From Phytophthora quininea (lineage: Eukaryota > Oomycota > Peronosporomycetes > Peronosporales > Peronosporaceae), in contig JAAVTG010000369.1 in assembly GCA_011947345.1 (NCBI GenBank), positions 29,256 through 93,255 of the forward strand: 64,000 bases of DNA. The letters are read 5' to 3'. Within the stretch, counting starts at the first letter, position 1; every line of letters begins with the position of its first letter. Below are positions 1 to 12,106 of this stretch, one piece after another. Position numbers and translations under genes: made by a program. Under the pieces are notes generated by a model. The model was given only the letters and a program-made list of their open reading frames with translations, was not told where the DNA came from and did no database searches.

Positions 1-164
1 ATAACATTGAAACGTGTCGTCGCGAGCGATGATGGTTTGCATTAATTTTCTGTGGTTGCCATCGTCGATTTAGGCTTTTGTTTGCTGGATGTTTCAAGTG
101 AGAGACGTTCGCAGGAAAATAGTCAGTAGGTTTATTTCCACAGCATGGTTCTTTTCATCGCTGG

Positions 165-640
165 CTATGCGATTGGCGTTGCTTCCATGATACGAAAAGC
201 GTCCTCACTTGCATGGAACCAGGTACACGCTTGCGGATACGACACCCGACCGGTGCGTTTATTGAGATACCAGCGAACAAACAGCACGTTGAAAGTCCGG
301 ATGAGTTTCCGAGGCATCAGTCGAGCCAACAGAAGAACCAGCACGTCTTGCGCTCTGTAGACGTGCTCGCCATAGAAAAGGTATCCGGTCAGTAGAATCG
401 CTTCTACCGTTGAGCATCGTACGCCATTGTGAGTCGTGTAGGAGATGTCTGCGCAGTCTGTGAAGAGTCTCGAGAATGGAGCGCCGAGACAATGTCGCTC
501 GAAACTTGTGAGTGCCGGCACAGGATTCCCATCGAGAAAAATACTCGACACGGTCGGACCGCGTTTGGCATTCGCGAGTTCCTCCTCTGGTTGAACTGCG
601 TGACCAAAGTTGAGAATCCTCGGAGGGTAAAACGCTCTTC
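165..640 (-). CDS. Unrecognised partial ORF abutting LINE 3' end
   Basis: A minus-strand frame is open from the edge of the LINE (near 646) down to a TAG at 165, about 158 codons, with no ATG near its start, so the 5' part is either lost or lies beyond the LINE. The translation contains two hydrophobic stretches (around EAILLTGYLF and DVLVLLLARLM) separated by charged residues, followed by a basic, aromatic-rich tail. I do not recognise the family. It could be the 3' half of a host gene disrupted by the LINE insertion, or debris of another repeat. Nothing else is visible in 1-164. Confidence 0.3.
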
Positions 641-2059
641 TAGGAGGAAATTGAATTGATTAACTGTTTAGCGGATTTCTCGTCTTAAGGTGATAAGCGA
701 TCTATCCGTGAGAGTTTTGTTCGTGTCGTCCACAAGTGGTGAATGGGTTCCGTGATATTATTTTCTGGCGGATCAAAGCCAAGTTTTTCAGCACGCGGAC
801 CACAGTAGCGCAGTTGCAATGAAGCTCATGTGCGTGTTGGTAGAGGAATTGGTAGTGCCTCTTGAACGAGTTCAGCAGATTGAGAATATTTGGCACTTCA
901 GCTGTTGTTTCCTGGAAATGAATGTCGTTCCTGAGCCGCCATGTTGCGTGAAACACAATCGCTGTGTAGATCCTCCATAGAAGTATCAGTTCTTTGTGCT
1001 CACTTCTCCAGTTCCTACGGAGGTCTTGCAATCTTGGGAAGAGTAGCAACCTCCAGCTTAGATCGACGCAAAGAACCTCAGCCACCAGCTCCATAATTCG
1101 CTCCACATTGGTTCTAATGACGGGCACGTGAAAAACAGTGATCTACCGTTTCGATATCCTGGCATTCCGGACGAACGCAGTTTTGGATGGTAGGATTTAG
1201 TTCTCTGAGGAAGTATAGTCGTGAACCGACTGTGAGGTCTCCGAAGCACATTCGTACTATCACATCATGAATTAACGGCAGTAGATATCCACGTAGAGAA
1301 ATCACACTGGACAAGGTCTCATGAATCCTTTGTCGAGGACACCCCAGGTCTTCCATCGGATGATGCATCAACTCCGGAACTTGCTGGAGAATCACCTTCG
1401 AATCTTGCGATCGCAAATTTGGGAAGAATCGCGTCGATGGTTCTGTTGGGAGACAGCTACTTAGCTTGATTCCAAATATCGGTGGTGAATTCGTACTTGT
1501 TACTTCCTGCATTCCTCCTTCGTCCGGATGCGGTAGTAAGCGATGAAATAATCGGCTCATTTGATGGTAGAGCACGAAAATGTCATGCGGAAGCACTTTC
1601 GTTCCAAGTATTGGATGAATCTCGGAGCAGACGTCCGTGAAAAATGCCGTTGACGACGGCCAATCGCGATTGGCACTCAGGAAGTCGGCAAAACATAACT
1701 TTTATGTTTTGCCAGTTCCCGACAGAGCGCCCGAAAGGCGTTTGACCCTGACCCCAGGGGCTTCGCCAGACTTGCTGGGCTTCGCGTATCCAGTACCTGA
1801 AATTCAGGCAACCTGCTCCACCAAATTGGGGTGAATAACGCCTTCTGCAGTGTTTTCATTCTACTGTAGTGTATCGACTCCGGGGCTGGCCATTTAATTC
1901 TGTTCCACTCCCGTAGCAAGTGTCTCCACCACAAAGGTAGCATGCTCGACCTCCAGCCCGCTGGTTTCAGTGGGTTTTGAAGTAAGAAATCACCCGATCG
2001 CGGGCGGGCGAAGTTGCCATAGCGTAATTGGATCATGTAGAGCATTGGGCGATACCATA

Positions 2060-4823
2060 CCTTAAAAATTCCAACTGGTCAGATTAAATTCCAACAAATA
2101 CCGGTAAAGCGGATTTTCAAATTTGTGACTTTGTTTCGTTTTAATGACTGGAGCTCACCCTTCAGCCACAACACCCACGGACCTCGGCGCCACGCAAGAC
2201 GACTGTGAGGACGACAGCGCGCTGGGCGCTGCGAGGATGACGGCACGCTGGGGGCGGTTGCCGCGCCAGGTAAGGTGCACGTACACTCTGAAGTACTACC
2301 CTTGTGACTATCCTTCTGGATGAAGGTAGCGGCTAAAGCTGCGGATTGGTTCGATCCCAGTCATCGTCTCTGTATTAACGTGTAATTTTCTGTTATGGCG
2401 AGTGTGTGTTTGCTACTGTTTAGATGGCTGGAAGCGTATAAATGTCGGGAGCGCAGCTGGTGGTGTGGGGTCTACAACAGCGCCGCTATCGACCCGATCA
2501 TGGAATTGCGCGATGTGGTCGTCTAATTTTTCCTGCTTGTGCATTTGCCGGAGAGCTGTCAGTGCTGTACCAGCTGCAAGTGCCGATGAGCCATGGGACT
2601 TGAGGAAGCCAAGCGTTTTTTCTTGTGCTTCTTCTCCGAGGGCCAGCACCTCATCTTTATATGCTGGAGAGGACGGGTCTAGAGCGAAGCCCAGAGGTAA
2701 GAACAGCATCATATACCCTTTCGTGTGCCTAAGTTCGTACAGCTCTGTCTTTTTGATAGCAGGCGAAGCATACACACGTGGTTCGGCCGCAAACCACTGG
2801 AACCAAGCTGCCGCAAGGGACTGGGATCCTTTCTTCTTGGGGCGAACGACTAGTGGCACAGGAGTCTGCTGCATTTCAGACCGAAGCGGCGACGCTGAGT
2901 GCGCGGGCGTCTGCAGACTGGTGGTAGCTGTACTGCGACTGATATTTGTTGCAGGTGTGCGGAGTTGAGACTCCACTGCTAACAAGCGCTCTTCAAGTCG
3001 TGTGTTCTGCAGGATAAGTACATCAATTTGCTCGGATTGTCGCTGTAGTTGCCGGAGCAAGGAGCTAGTCAGGTTGACTTCGTGTTCAACCGACTTTGTT
3101 TCCTCAGACGGCGAGAAGGCACGGCGAACGGCGATACCCCACGCCAACAACTCCGACTCAGCGATTGCGTGCTGTGCAAGGCACTCGCGTATCTTTTCGA
3201 CCAGCGGGCACCGTTCACACAAGTGCAGCACGTCAGGGAAATGCATGAGCAACGTCGCCATCAGTACGTCCGCTACATCTTCGTTTAAATTCAGAGTTTC
3301 ATCGTCGAATAACATTGTGTTTGCGAACAGAAGCTGCTGGAACTTGCGAACGCGGATACTTAGTGGTGGTTGTAGCGCCGCGAGCGACGGCAATCGCACG
3401 TTGTCTTTAGGCTTCCATCCGCTCAAGACGCGCGACACTTGCTGGTCGCGCGTGTCGTGCCCAGCATGTTGCCGAACGCCTTGTTCACCCGGTCGAGCTG
3501 CCAGCCACCCCTCTCAATGATCCAGTTCTCTGCGACGGTGCCGTCGTTCGCGTGCATGGCTCCGCCTCTGCGAAAAGAGTGAGAGGTGAGCTTTGGGGTG
3601 AGTCTAACGTTTGCAGATTTGCAGTTTCCATAACTCTAACGAGCAGTCTGTTCACGTAGGCTTGAGCACCAGGCGCGGAGCCCTTTGTTTGCGACGCTGT
3701 GGCTTGTGTTGGGGCATGATCATTTGCTTCGAGTAGCTCAACGAGGGTAAGCTCTTCTAAATCTTGAGGGTTGTCAGAGCTTCGAGTTTTTGATTGGAAT
3801 TGCGGAAACTTTCGTTTGCAGGGCATCGATTGCAATACGAGCGAGGCAGCTAAGCAGAAGAGAGGGCACGTAAAATTTTTGTTGGATCCTTGAACAAGGA
3901 TATGCCTTGCAGTACAGCCGTTTTGACTCGTTTGAAGCGAAGAAATAAAACCCCGCCTAGGAACAAAAGCATTAGTTAGTTGAAGAAGAAAAAATGATGT
4001 TAGCCATTTTGCAAACCTGGCAGTACAGATAGCTGTTGTTTTTCAACTTGTTCAGCGTCGGAGCTACGACCGTACATGTACCACAACATCACAACTAGAG
4101 CAGCGTCCGTGTAGTTTGTATCATTTGACGCAGTCGTGTAGAGCAACCGCACAATTTCTTCTAGGTCTTGCTTAGAACATGGGGAGCTTTTTTCTCGTAG
4201 CCACCGTCCTGTCGATTTGCGCAGTACTTTCCGAGCCCAGACAAAACTTTTTGTAGCTGCGGTTTTACTAAACTACCTTGTAGTGGGTATTTATCCACTA
4301 ACCAGTTCTTGACATTTCCGTAGTATGCTAGATAAGTGTTGGTGGCTAGATCTTTGCCTTCTGCTCTCGCTAAAGAATAAGCATATTTGTCTAATATAAT
4401 ACGCAGCACTTTACCTGTTTTGTCCCCGTTAATGAGGGCTTCCGCAGCGTCGAGCTCCATGTTTTCGGTTGACAGAAATGCGACGAACGATTTGATTGGC
4501 GTCATCCTCGCCTTCTTGCTGTTACCTGAAGCCAGCGAGGCGATAGACATCGCTACTTTCAGTGTCTGCGCCTTCTTCACAAATGCTTTGAAACTAACAC
4601 TACCGATCGCTATTATTGGAAACTGCTCAATATTTTCAGAGTATGCATTTATACTGATTTTTGTATGCAATAGAACATATTTTCAAAATATTCCGACCAA
4701 ATATGGTTGGAATGGTCGGAAATTATAGCGTGGTTTTTAATTGGTTGAAATAACGCCTTTAGGAAAGATGATTGGACAAAATGAAATGCATGTACAAGTA
4801 TTGGTCGGAAAGTATAGGATATT
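2060..4823 (-). mobile_element. Crypton-like DNA transposon inside LINE copy 1
   Basis: A 2764-bp block interrupts LINE ORF2. It is flanked on both sides by ATACCATA (2052-2059 and 4824-4831); when one copy of the repeat is removed, the LINE frame closes cleanly to D-N-I-W-Y-R-P-M, matching the equivalent residues in LINE copy 2. No long terminal inverted repeats are present; both ends contain loose TTCC(A/G)AC motifs. It encodes a tyrosine recombinase on the minus strand. Cryptons move as DNA through a tyrosine recombinase and are known from oomycetes; short flanking direct repeats are expected from crossover integration rather than DDE-type staggered cutting. Confidence 0.8.
2413..4550 (-). 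pseudogene. Crypton tyrosine recombinase (YR)
   Basis: Minus-strand gene with one clear intron (3957-4016, GT-AG, CTAAC before the acceptor). The N-terminal core-binding part includes NTYLAYYGNVKNWL (about 4310). The catalytic domain shows YGRSSD (first Arg, about 4060), a basic KRVKTAV segment after the intron (Lys), LTSHSFRRGGAMHAN (His and second Arg, about 3560) and ERGGW (Trp, about 3510). Where the nucleophilic Tyr is expected after NKAF the codon gives Asn (FGNML). The C-terminal tail (VLSGWKPK, then a coiled-coil-prone region) runs to the stop at 2413. Frame changes occur near 4190, 3880, 3600 and 3455. Start taken at an internal Met (4550); uncertain. Confidence 0.75.
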
Positions 4824-7748
4824 ATACCATATGTTGTCATCTTCGTCTGGGTCTGTAGTAATCGCTAATACAAATTTCTGGAGAAGTTGAAAGTGCTGGC
4901 GACAAATAACAGTAGCTACATCAGGAACCCCGATACCGTCTGCTTCGCGTGGCCCCACAGCCAGGCCTTTTGAACGATACTTATCCCAGATTTCCCAGTG
5001 CTTACGCGGTTGTATAACACGTACCGATTCACAATGCCTTGCCAGCGTTTGATGAACCGGGTCGGAATCATCACAGAAGCTGTGAAGTACCACAGCAATG
5101 ACAAAATCTCTGCTTGGGCGATCAATCTTCGGCCGATTAGGGTTCTCGCTCGGCCTTTCCAAAGTTGGACCCGCTTAATCAATTTTTTGTCGAGTTGATT
5201 CGCCACCAATGTTGAAGTATCACCATTGCCGAACGGAATGCCAAGATATCGCACGGTTTCGCCGCGCTTCAGTGATTTTAGCGGTGACACTCGCGGAGCA
5301 GAACGTTTACTGTTGAGACTCATTATCACACTTTTGTTATGGTTCAGCCGAGCTCCAGATCCTCCACAATAGTCATCAACAATTTGAAGCTGCTCTTCTA
5401 GCTCCCTCTTTCCTTTGAGAATAGCACAGTGTCGTCAGCAAAGAACCCCACTGGGACTCGTAATGTTTGTCCCACCAGGACACCTAAATCTCTTTGAGCG
5501 CGTAACAAATTTCCTAGTGGTTCCAACGAGAGAGCAAACAAATACGGAGACAATGGATCTCCCTGTTTCACTCCTCGAGTTGGTGTCAGCGAGTCCTGCG
5601 CCCATCCGTTGATCATTAATGAACACTTCGAGTCGTTGTACAACAGACGTATCCACGCCAAAAACCGAGGCCCAAATCCTTGTCGTTCCAAAACTCGAAG
5701 GAGGTACGGACGATTAACGCGGTCGTAAGCCTGAGCGAAGTCCAAGAACGTGGCTAGTCCTTTGCGTTTTTGGAATGTTTCTAAGTGCTGGAGATCGCGG
5801 ACAAGCATTAGGTGCTGGTCAATCCGACGCCCCGGTATAAAACCCTTTTGATCCGGATGCACCAACTTAGAAATGTGTGGTCTAAGACGATTCACTAATA
5901 CTCGCGATAATATCTTGATCTCAACGGGCATCAGTGTGATCGGCCGAAAGTTTCCCGGTTCAGATCGGTCTCCTTTCTTAAACAGTAGTGCCACCGAGGA
6001 ATATCGCTGATGTGGAAGCAGAATTCCACGTTCCAATTGATATCCAAAAACTATCGCAAGTATTTCTCCAAACGCGTCCGGATCCAGACGAAAAAATCAC
6101 TGGTGAAGCCGTCTGGACCCGGTGCTGAGTGAGGTTTTAGTTTCTTGATCGCACAGGCAAACTTTTCCGCGGTCAATTCGCTGTCAAGATCCCTGGTCAC
6201 CTCTGAGGCGGCGCTCGATGCTATCAAGCAAGGTTTGTTGAGACGCCATGTCCATCTCTCGTTCTTCAGCTGGGAAGTGAGGGTCGCCGAATATTTTCCC
6301 CAATGCTCTTGAAAGCCATGACAGATTTCAGTAGGATCGGTTGATTCTTCACCAGCTGAAGTTCGTATCGATCTAAATGGAGTATTGCGAAGTTCGTATC
6401 GTGGCGGCCGAAAGAAAAACTTGGTACTTTTTTCAGCTGCAGTCACGGTTTGTTCAAAGCCCCGATTACATCCAAAGGTATTCCATTCATCATGACATTC
6501 TTTGTATCGTTGTCTGGCGAAATAGAAGTTAATTTCGTCTTGCTCGCTTGCATCTTCTGACGTCACGGCTGCAGCACACTCTTCTAAACGTTCTCGAGCA
6601 AGATTTATGTCAGCATATCTTGATGCACGCAGGTTATGTTGACAACGTTTAAGGTACGCTTTCATCTTTTGCTTCCATGTTTTCCACACTAAACCGGGAT
6701 TATTTGATGCACGAAGGACTGGTAGAAGAAGCTTGGCTTCCTCCACAATACCCGTCTGGAGTTCTGGTATTTGCAAGAGCCAATCCGGTAGTCTCCAGAA
6801 ACCTGTACCGGTGGGGTGATGCCATGAGGTTAGTTCTACATGGTGCGCAAGATGGTCGCCTCCATTTTCCCACGCAGAGTATCCTGAGTCATGGTAGCAG
6901 TCCGATTGCAAATCGTCTGACAGAAAAATGTAATCAATCCGATTTATCTTTGGAAGCGGCCCAGAAAAACTCGTGCAGATGGGTGGTGGAGTCGCCACAC
7001 ATCTACAGCGTCAATCTCCGTTAACCACAACTGCAGACTCCTCCTGCTCGAGTCTGTACTGGGGTGATTCGAGCTGGCATCCACACTTGGTTCTACGGCT
7101 AGGTTGAAATCACAATGTGCACTGCATTATCTTCGAATTCCACAGGAAGCTGTCCGAACAAAGCCTTTCGCGATGCCGCATCGTTCGGTGCGTACACATT
7201 ATGGATGTAGCAAATATTGTTTTTCCATGGCATTCGCACTAACAGATAGCGGTTAGGAATTGTTGCTTCTGACATCACTGTGACTTGTGCAAGACTTGGA
7301 CACGAACCATGAATTATGGTCGCTACGCCACTACTCCGGGGATACTTTTCTTGTTGGCAGTCACTATTTTTATCCGAGAGGAATACGCGGCCTCCGAAGG
7401 TTTGGTCGACTAAATACTTAAAGCGACTTGCTTGCTTCTCATTCTTGAAGCGAGTTTCTTGTACGCACGAGAAATAAAAATATTTTAGATGCGTTGAAAT
7501 CAACGGGTTTCCACCACCTTTGATCCCACGCACATTCCATGACAATATTTTACACGATTCACCAACGTCCATTCCGCTCACCATTTACGTAGATGGCTCT
7601 GCTTCCTTTGCAGAGGCTGTTTGCGGGAGTGTCAACAAATTCGTAGCTAAAACAGGGAGATCAGTTGAAGTGAGAGAGCTCGAACGTAGTGCTTCCAGTC
7701 CCGCAATAAGGGCACTTCCAGGTGCTACATTATTCGCGTTCTTGAGTA

Positions 7749-9584
7749 TCATTTCCCCACTGGGGATCTAAGTAGTTGTAGCAATTCTTGATCCGAAAGA
7801 AGTTTTACTGCAGTGTGTGGCAGACCTTCTCCGACGTGGTCTACAAGAAAATGTAGCCACGCGCATTGAGTGAAGACTGCGGGACACATGCTCAGTGCCA
7901 TCAATTCGAAAATGCTCAGCCAACGGAGTAAATTCCACTGCTTCTTTTGAACCTCTGACAGGTTGTTGAACGCGTCTTTCAGGTAAGATGAGTACTCATC
8001 ACGTGAATTACCCATGGAGAGGTTCAGGCTAGAGACTCGTTCGTGAAATGTTCTGATATTGTCATCATCGTCCATGCTTTCCTCCGCAGAAATGCGATTC
8101 CACAGATGAATACCGGCAAGGTCGAGCGTCTGAGATCCACCAGCAACTAGATCTTTCAGAATTGCCTTTGTCCAAGTTAACGGGAACTTGGCCATTGATC
8201 GGACAATCCTGTCCATGTTCTTGGATCCCTGAAGCATTTCTTCAGCCTCCTTGTAGTGTTTAATATTGCTTGCAATACGGTCCTGTTCTACCATCAGTTG
8301 CGCTTCTTTTTCGGAAAATAGCAGAGCTTCTTGTAGTAGTAGGTCCCCACTGGGTAGGTTGAGTTGCCCTCTTCTTGGCAAGAGCGCGTCCATCGATGCT
8401 TCCACCGTTCTCGACGTTTAAATGCGGTACGATTGCAATTCCAGCTGAAACACCCTGTTCAAGTTCAGGGAGGATGACCTCACAGTCACATTCCGGTAGA
8501 TTGAGCGCAGCAAATGGGTTCTCGTGGGCAAAGGACGGTTCCAAGCGCTTGAAACCAGATTCAACCTGCTTGTCCACATCAGTATCGGGGTTTGAATCTC
8601 CTGCAAATTCCCAATTTGCGCTGGATTGTTCATCAGTGCGTGGTTGCTGATTTTCCTGCGAGTTATCTGCGCGGTTATGGTTTCGTCTAGAAGAAATGGG
8701 TTCTTTTCCTTGACCATGCCTTGGCTCCGAAGCCGCTACTGTGGGATCTGGGAGCCTCGCGTGCACCGCAATGGGGCTGCTGGTTCTCGCTGAGATAACG
8801 CTTTCTTGTCTCTTGGAGCGATCTTCATTCTCATGAGGGCTATCTCCAAAGGGTAACACAACGGCGTAACTGGACTGGCGGTAAGAAGATGGTCTCGCTG
8901 GTGGTTCCATTGAGTGTTTTCCTCTCGCCACGTAGAAGTGTCGTTCATGCACGAGTTGGTGCGTGACGTACTGATGAACCATCAGACACGGCGGAGGTGC
9001 AGTCGATCCGAAGTAGAAACGCCACGTAGGTATTGCCACTTGTGCCTCGAGGTTGACGTCTCGTGGCGTAAAATACAGTGGACACGCCCCAGTGCAGATA
9101 GCCCCAGGAATAACGCGTTCGCTTCGTTCGTGGAGTGAATACTGAAGACGTCCAGATAAAACTTGTTCATCAGAAATGACTGACGCTTGATCGTGAACTT
9201 CTTTCCGAGCAAGTTGACTTCTTCTCCATCCAGCTGTGTTTCAAATTCTGCCGAATGCACATGAATAAGAACGCCGCCTGAGGAGATCTTCTGCAGCATC
9301 GCCACACCGTGATGGGCCAGCACGTCCTTGACAGTCTCGTTGCCGTGATCTTGGAGAAACGACTTCAAAATAACAGGCACCACCAGATTGGAGCAATACG
9401 AGCCGGTGTTGATCACTACGGCGTGACTGGTAGGGGCTGGATTGAAGGCCCGTTGCTTTGTCACGATCGCAAGGTATTCTTCGGGTGAAGTGTCTTCTCT
9501 CTCGTACGCCTGGGCAAGTGTTGCTGCTGCTTCCTCCGAGACGGGGGCTCAGACAGCAAGGTCGTCACAGACCGACGGATCCAT
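7749..9584 (-). pseudogene. LINE ORF1 (gag-like) remnant
   Basis: Minus-strand ORF1 of LINE copy 1, upstream of ORF2. The likely start is the ATG at 9582-9584, giving MDPSVCDDLAV, immediately followed by a TGA; an acidic and alanine-rich segment then leads into a region rich in beta-type hydrophobics (9464-8990), a low-complexity charged linker (8990-8410) and an alpha-helical C-terminal domain (8405-7749, 218 codons open). The order, position and nucleic-acid-binding-style composition fit an ORF1p, but no CCHC knuckle is readable. Two frame changes join the pieces. The 165-bp gap to ORF2 contains a short motif (TGCAA.GGAAGCAG) also found upstream of ORF2 in copy 2. Confidence 0.6.
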
Positions 9585-10218
9585 GAGTACTCCTGCGCGC
9601 GCAGGTGATCGGCCGTCGAGGTGACCATCACCGCCATGTTTCTTCAAAGGGAAGGGTTAGGGTTCGATGCGAGCGGTATCCTTCCAAACGAGAAATCTTA
9701 GACTTTGGTAAAAGGTTGCGCTGCCCGCAGACATGAACAAACGTCGCTAGGACTCACATGTGATACTGTCAAACGAACCGTCTCCATACCAGGAGCAAAA
9801 CTTACCAAAGCATTGGGCCGAGTCATGCCAACAAACGCGTTTCTCACCGGGAGAACGTTTTGTCGTTGATAGATCGTGGGCCCAAAATGGCCAGCATTGC
9901 GTGAAGTAAAGTGCCTTCGGTCAGCTCCAAGCGATCGTCTAGATCATGTTCGATTTAAAGATGATCATTCACCCATTCAAAGCAAAAAAAATGTTTGGTG
10001 TCGTAACTTGATGACACGGCAGCTGCAACCAACATCGTTATCGTTCTTCCAAAGACGCCATAAAGAGAAGGTGATTTGGACCATCCGAATGGGGCGGATA
10101 AGTCGATGATAACTGCGTCGTCTTCAGGAATTGCAGTGGGGCTGCGTAGCGGTGCACGTGCACAGAGGAAGACGTTGGACTCGCAGAGTCAGTGTCCCTT
10201 AAAACAAGGGCAACACTA

Positions 10219-11903
10219 ACGGATTTTACCAAACAACGCACCTTATATTAATGCATTATAGAACCATCAGCACTACTCAGGGAATACAAAATGGATACGG
10301 TGCACTACACTCCTCACTACACAGATGCCTCGGAGTCCCAGATCGTGAACTCAACCATGTTTTCCAGAAGCTCTTCTCCAACGTCGTCGCTTTCAGACTC
10401 CTCATCACGCGAAAGCCACTTTCGGCAAAACAGGTCACCATAGACGTCATGGCGACTGATGTGCCAATCCTCATAGATTGGCGAAAAGCCAGCTGCTGCA
10501 ACTGAACGACTCACAACTTCATCTGGTACGGCTTTCCACGCCGTTTGGACCCACTGGACGACATCCTCGACAGGTGGCTGCTTTGGATTGCCAGCTTTCG
10601 TGTACACGACACGGTCCGACGATTTCCACTCGTCAATGATCACCAAGAGCTTCTCTTTGAACGACTTGTAGATGCCGATGTCGCCGGCCTGTACATACGG
10701 CGTCAAGCCGCCAGGAATGACGAACATCTGCAGGTCCTTTTTCACAGCTTGCGCCTTGACGGCCTTGGACGTGTGCGCACGCATCGAGTCCCAAACAATC
10801 GCCTTTCCAGGCGTACTCGCATCAAAAATGGGGGAAACACGAGATCGAACCACTTGATTAGCAGCTGGGAATCCACCCACGCCCGTTTCTGGTAACTCAC
10901 GTACGTATTGTCGATCTGCTCGACCGATCCATCGTGATTAGCGCCTTTCCGGACAATCAGAGGCGACAGTTTTCATCCTGATGCAGTCACCGCAAGCACG
11001 GCAGTTCTGCGCATAGACGCAAAGCCAGTTGACTTAAGCACACCATGGCGAGCTCCCGTGACGTCGACAGTCTGGCGGCGTGGGTCTTCGAAGTAAACTG
11101 CTGTTTCACCCATCAACACTGTGTGATCCATGTTGAGTCTGTCCTTGCAAGCTTCCAGGAACTCCATGCAGCGCACGGCTCTGTCCGTTAAGACATCGTC
11201 CGTCAGAACGGTCAGATTTGTAGTACGATGTAGCGAAAGATCGTATCGGTGCATGAACCCGTCCACCCACTTGCTTGACCCGAGGAATTGAGTGTTGCCA
11301 AGCTCAGCTTGAGCAAGGTGCTTGCCCATCTCGGCAATTAAGTCTCTCGTAACCTTCTTCTTCTCCGAGCGGAGGTACAGCACACGATCGAAGATCATGT
11401 CCTCCACCTCGGGGAGGCGAGGCTTTGCGCCAGCCCCTTTTAAGCGCAGGCTGCTGACAGGAGCGCTCTTGATCGACTCTTTCTGCTTCCACCAGTAGCG
11501 TTCTTGGGCGCCAGAAATCTTCCAGCCGCGCTCGTTCTGGAAGTACGTAGCGGCGCGGGTTGGGACTTCTCCATTTTGTTCAATTCTAGTCACGACCTCC
11601 TTTTTCTTGGCCATGGACTTGGCTACACGGGAGCGAGGCATGGTGGTCTGGAGCGGAGAAATGAAGGGAAGGTGGGGTGTGGGGGGCGATGCTTGCTAGA
11701 TACGGTGGATTGAATAATGGTGGTACAGATAACTTCGTTGTGCTGGGTGACGTGCAGGAAAATTCGACGTGAGGCCTGCAAGTGACCACGCACATGGTAT
11801 ACAATTTGAAGTAGGTGTTATAGGTTCCGGCCGCTCTCAAATTCAATCAGATTTGGCGGGTTGTGTTCAATTGCGAGCAGGTACACAAATCTGTAAAATC
11901 CGT
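10219..11903 (-). mobile_element. pogo-like (Tc1/mariner superfamily) transposon, copy 1
   Basis: Left end ACGGATTTTAC (10219-10229) and right end GTAAAATCCGT (11893-11903) are inverted repeats, each flanked outside by TA (10217-10218 and 11904-11905), the signature of Tc1/mariner/pogo insertion. The 1685-bp interval contains one transposase frame on the minus strand. The TIR is short (11 bp perfect, weaker beyond), so the ends are supported mainly by the TA flanks and their position relative to the gene. Between 9650 and 10217 I see no gene; it may be LINE 5' leader or host intergenic DNA. Confidence 0.65.
10317..11641 (-). pseudogene. pogo-type DDE transposase with CENP-B-like DNA-binding domain
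   Basis: ATG at 11639-11641. The N-terminus is lysine/arginine-rich with a helix-turn-helix-like segment; residues about 75-150 resemble the HTH_CENPB domain (LRSEKKKVTRDLIAEMGKHLA, then GSSKWVDGFMHRYDLS). The DDE domain follows: first motif MGETAVYFEDP (about 11110), where the expected Asp before Glu is Gly; second VWDSMRAH (about 10790); third YVQAGDIGIYKSFK (about 10660). An in-frame TGA sits at 10974-10976 after VTASG, and the frame slips by one at the G run near 10832. Missing first carboxylate plus nonsense codon imply a dead copy, whatever the frame slip is. Confidence 0.75.
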
Positions 11904-12106
11904 TAATTAACTGCAAAAATAGAACTGAATTGAATTGTTTTATCTGACCCTGGTGTACATGTATAAACTAAACTATGTGGCATAGTTAACCAAATATATA
12001 CTGTAGAACATTTGTGCATGAGGACACAGCAGAATTGCATACAAGCGAGTAAAACCTTAAGCCATTTTTTCCTATAGAAACATGCAAATCTGAACTAAAG
12101 TGCATT

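Larger units (their letters stand above)
702..7584 (-). pseudogene. LINE ORF2: endonuclease / reverse transcriptase
   Basis: Reading minus strand from 7584: an EEP-type apurinic endonuclease with SWNVRG near the start, QETRF, and a C-terminal NRIDYIFLSDD/GDHLAHH segment (to about 6750); a linker; then reverse transcriptase with HSAPGPDGFTSDFF (around 6110), the GFIPGRRID block, YDRVNRPYLL and the FADDTVLFS catalytic box (around 5425). The C-terminal part continues at 5329-4832, is cut by the Crypton, and resumes at 2051, ending with a Cys/His cluster (CVRPEC...DH.F) like zf-RVT at about 1120 and a conserved tail to 702. At least four frame changes separate the blocks. The nearest relative in the window is the plus-strand copy starting at 21874. 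Confidence 0.8.
646..9650 (-). mobile_element. LINE (non-LTR retrotransposon) copy 1
   Basis: Minus-strand two-ORF LINE. ORF1 starts near 9584 and ORF2 near 7584; ORF2 carries an endonuclease, a reverse transcriptase and a C-terminal zf-RVT-like region. The 3' end, around 646, ends in the same sequence as a second copy at 32323 (both end in CAATTCAATTTCC read 5' to 3' on the element strand), which fixes the terminus; no poly(A) tail is visible. The element is interrupted by a Crypton at 2060-4823. The stretch 9585-9650 is assumed 5' leader, and its exact 5' end is not defined. Many frame breaks and a TGA early in ORF1 make it inactive as sequenced. Confidence 0.8.

Noticed and set aside
9652..9666. 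Telomere-like AGGGTTAGGGTTCG
   Set aside because: Only two units, inside the 5' region of LINE copy 1; no array and no chromosome-end context.
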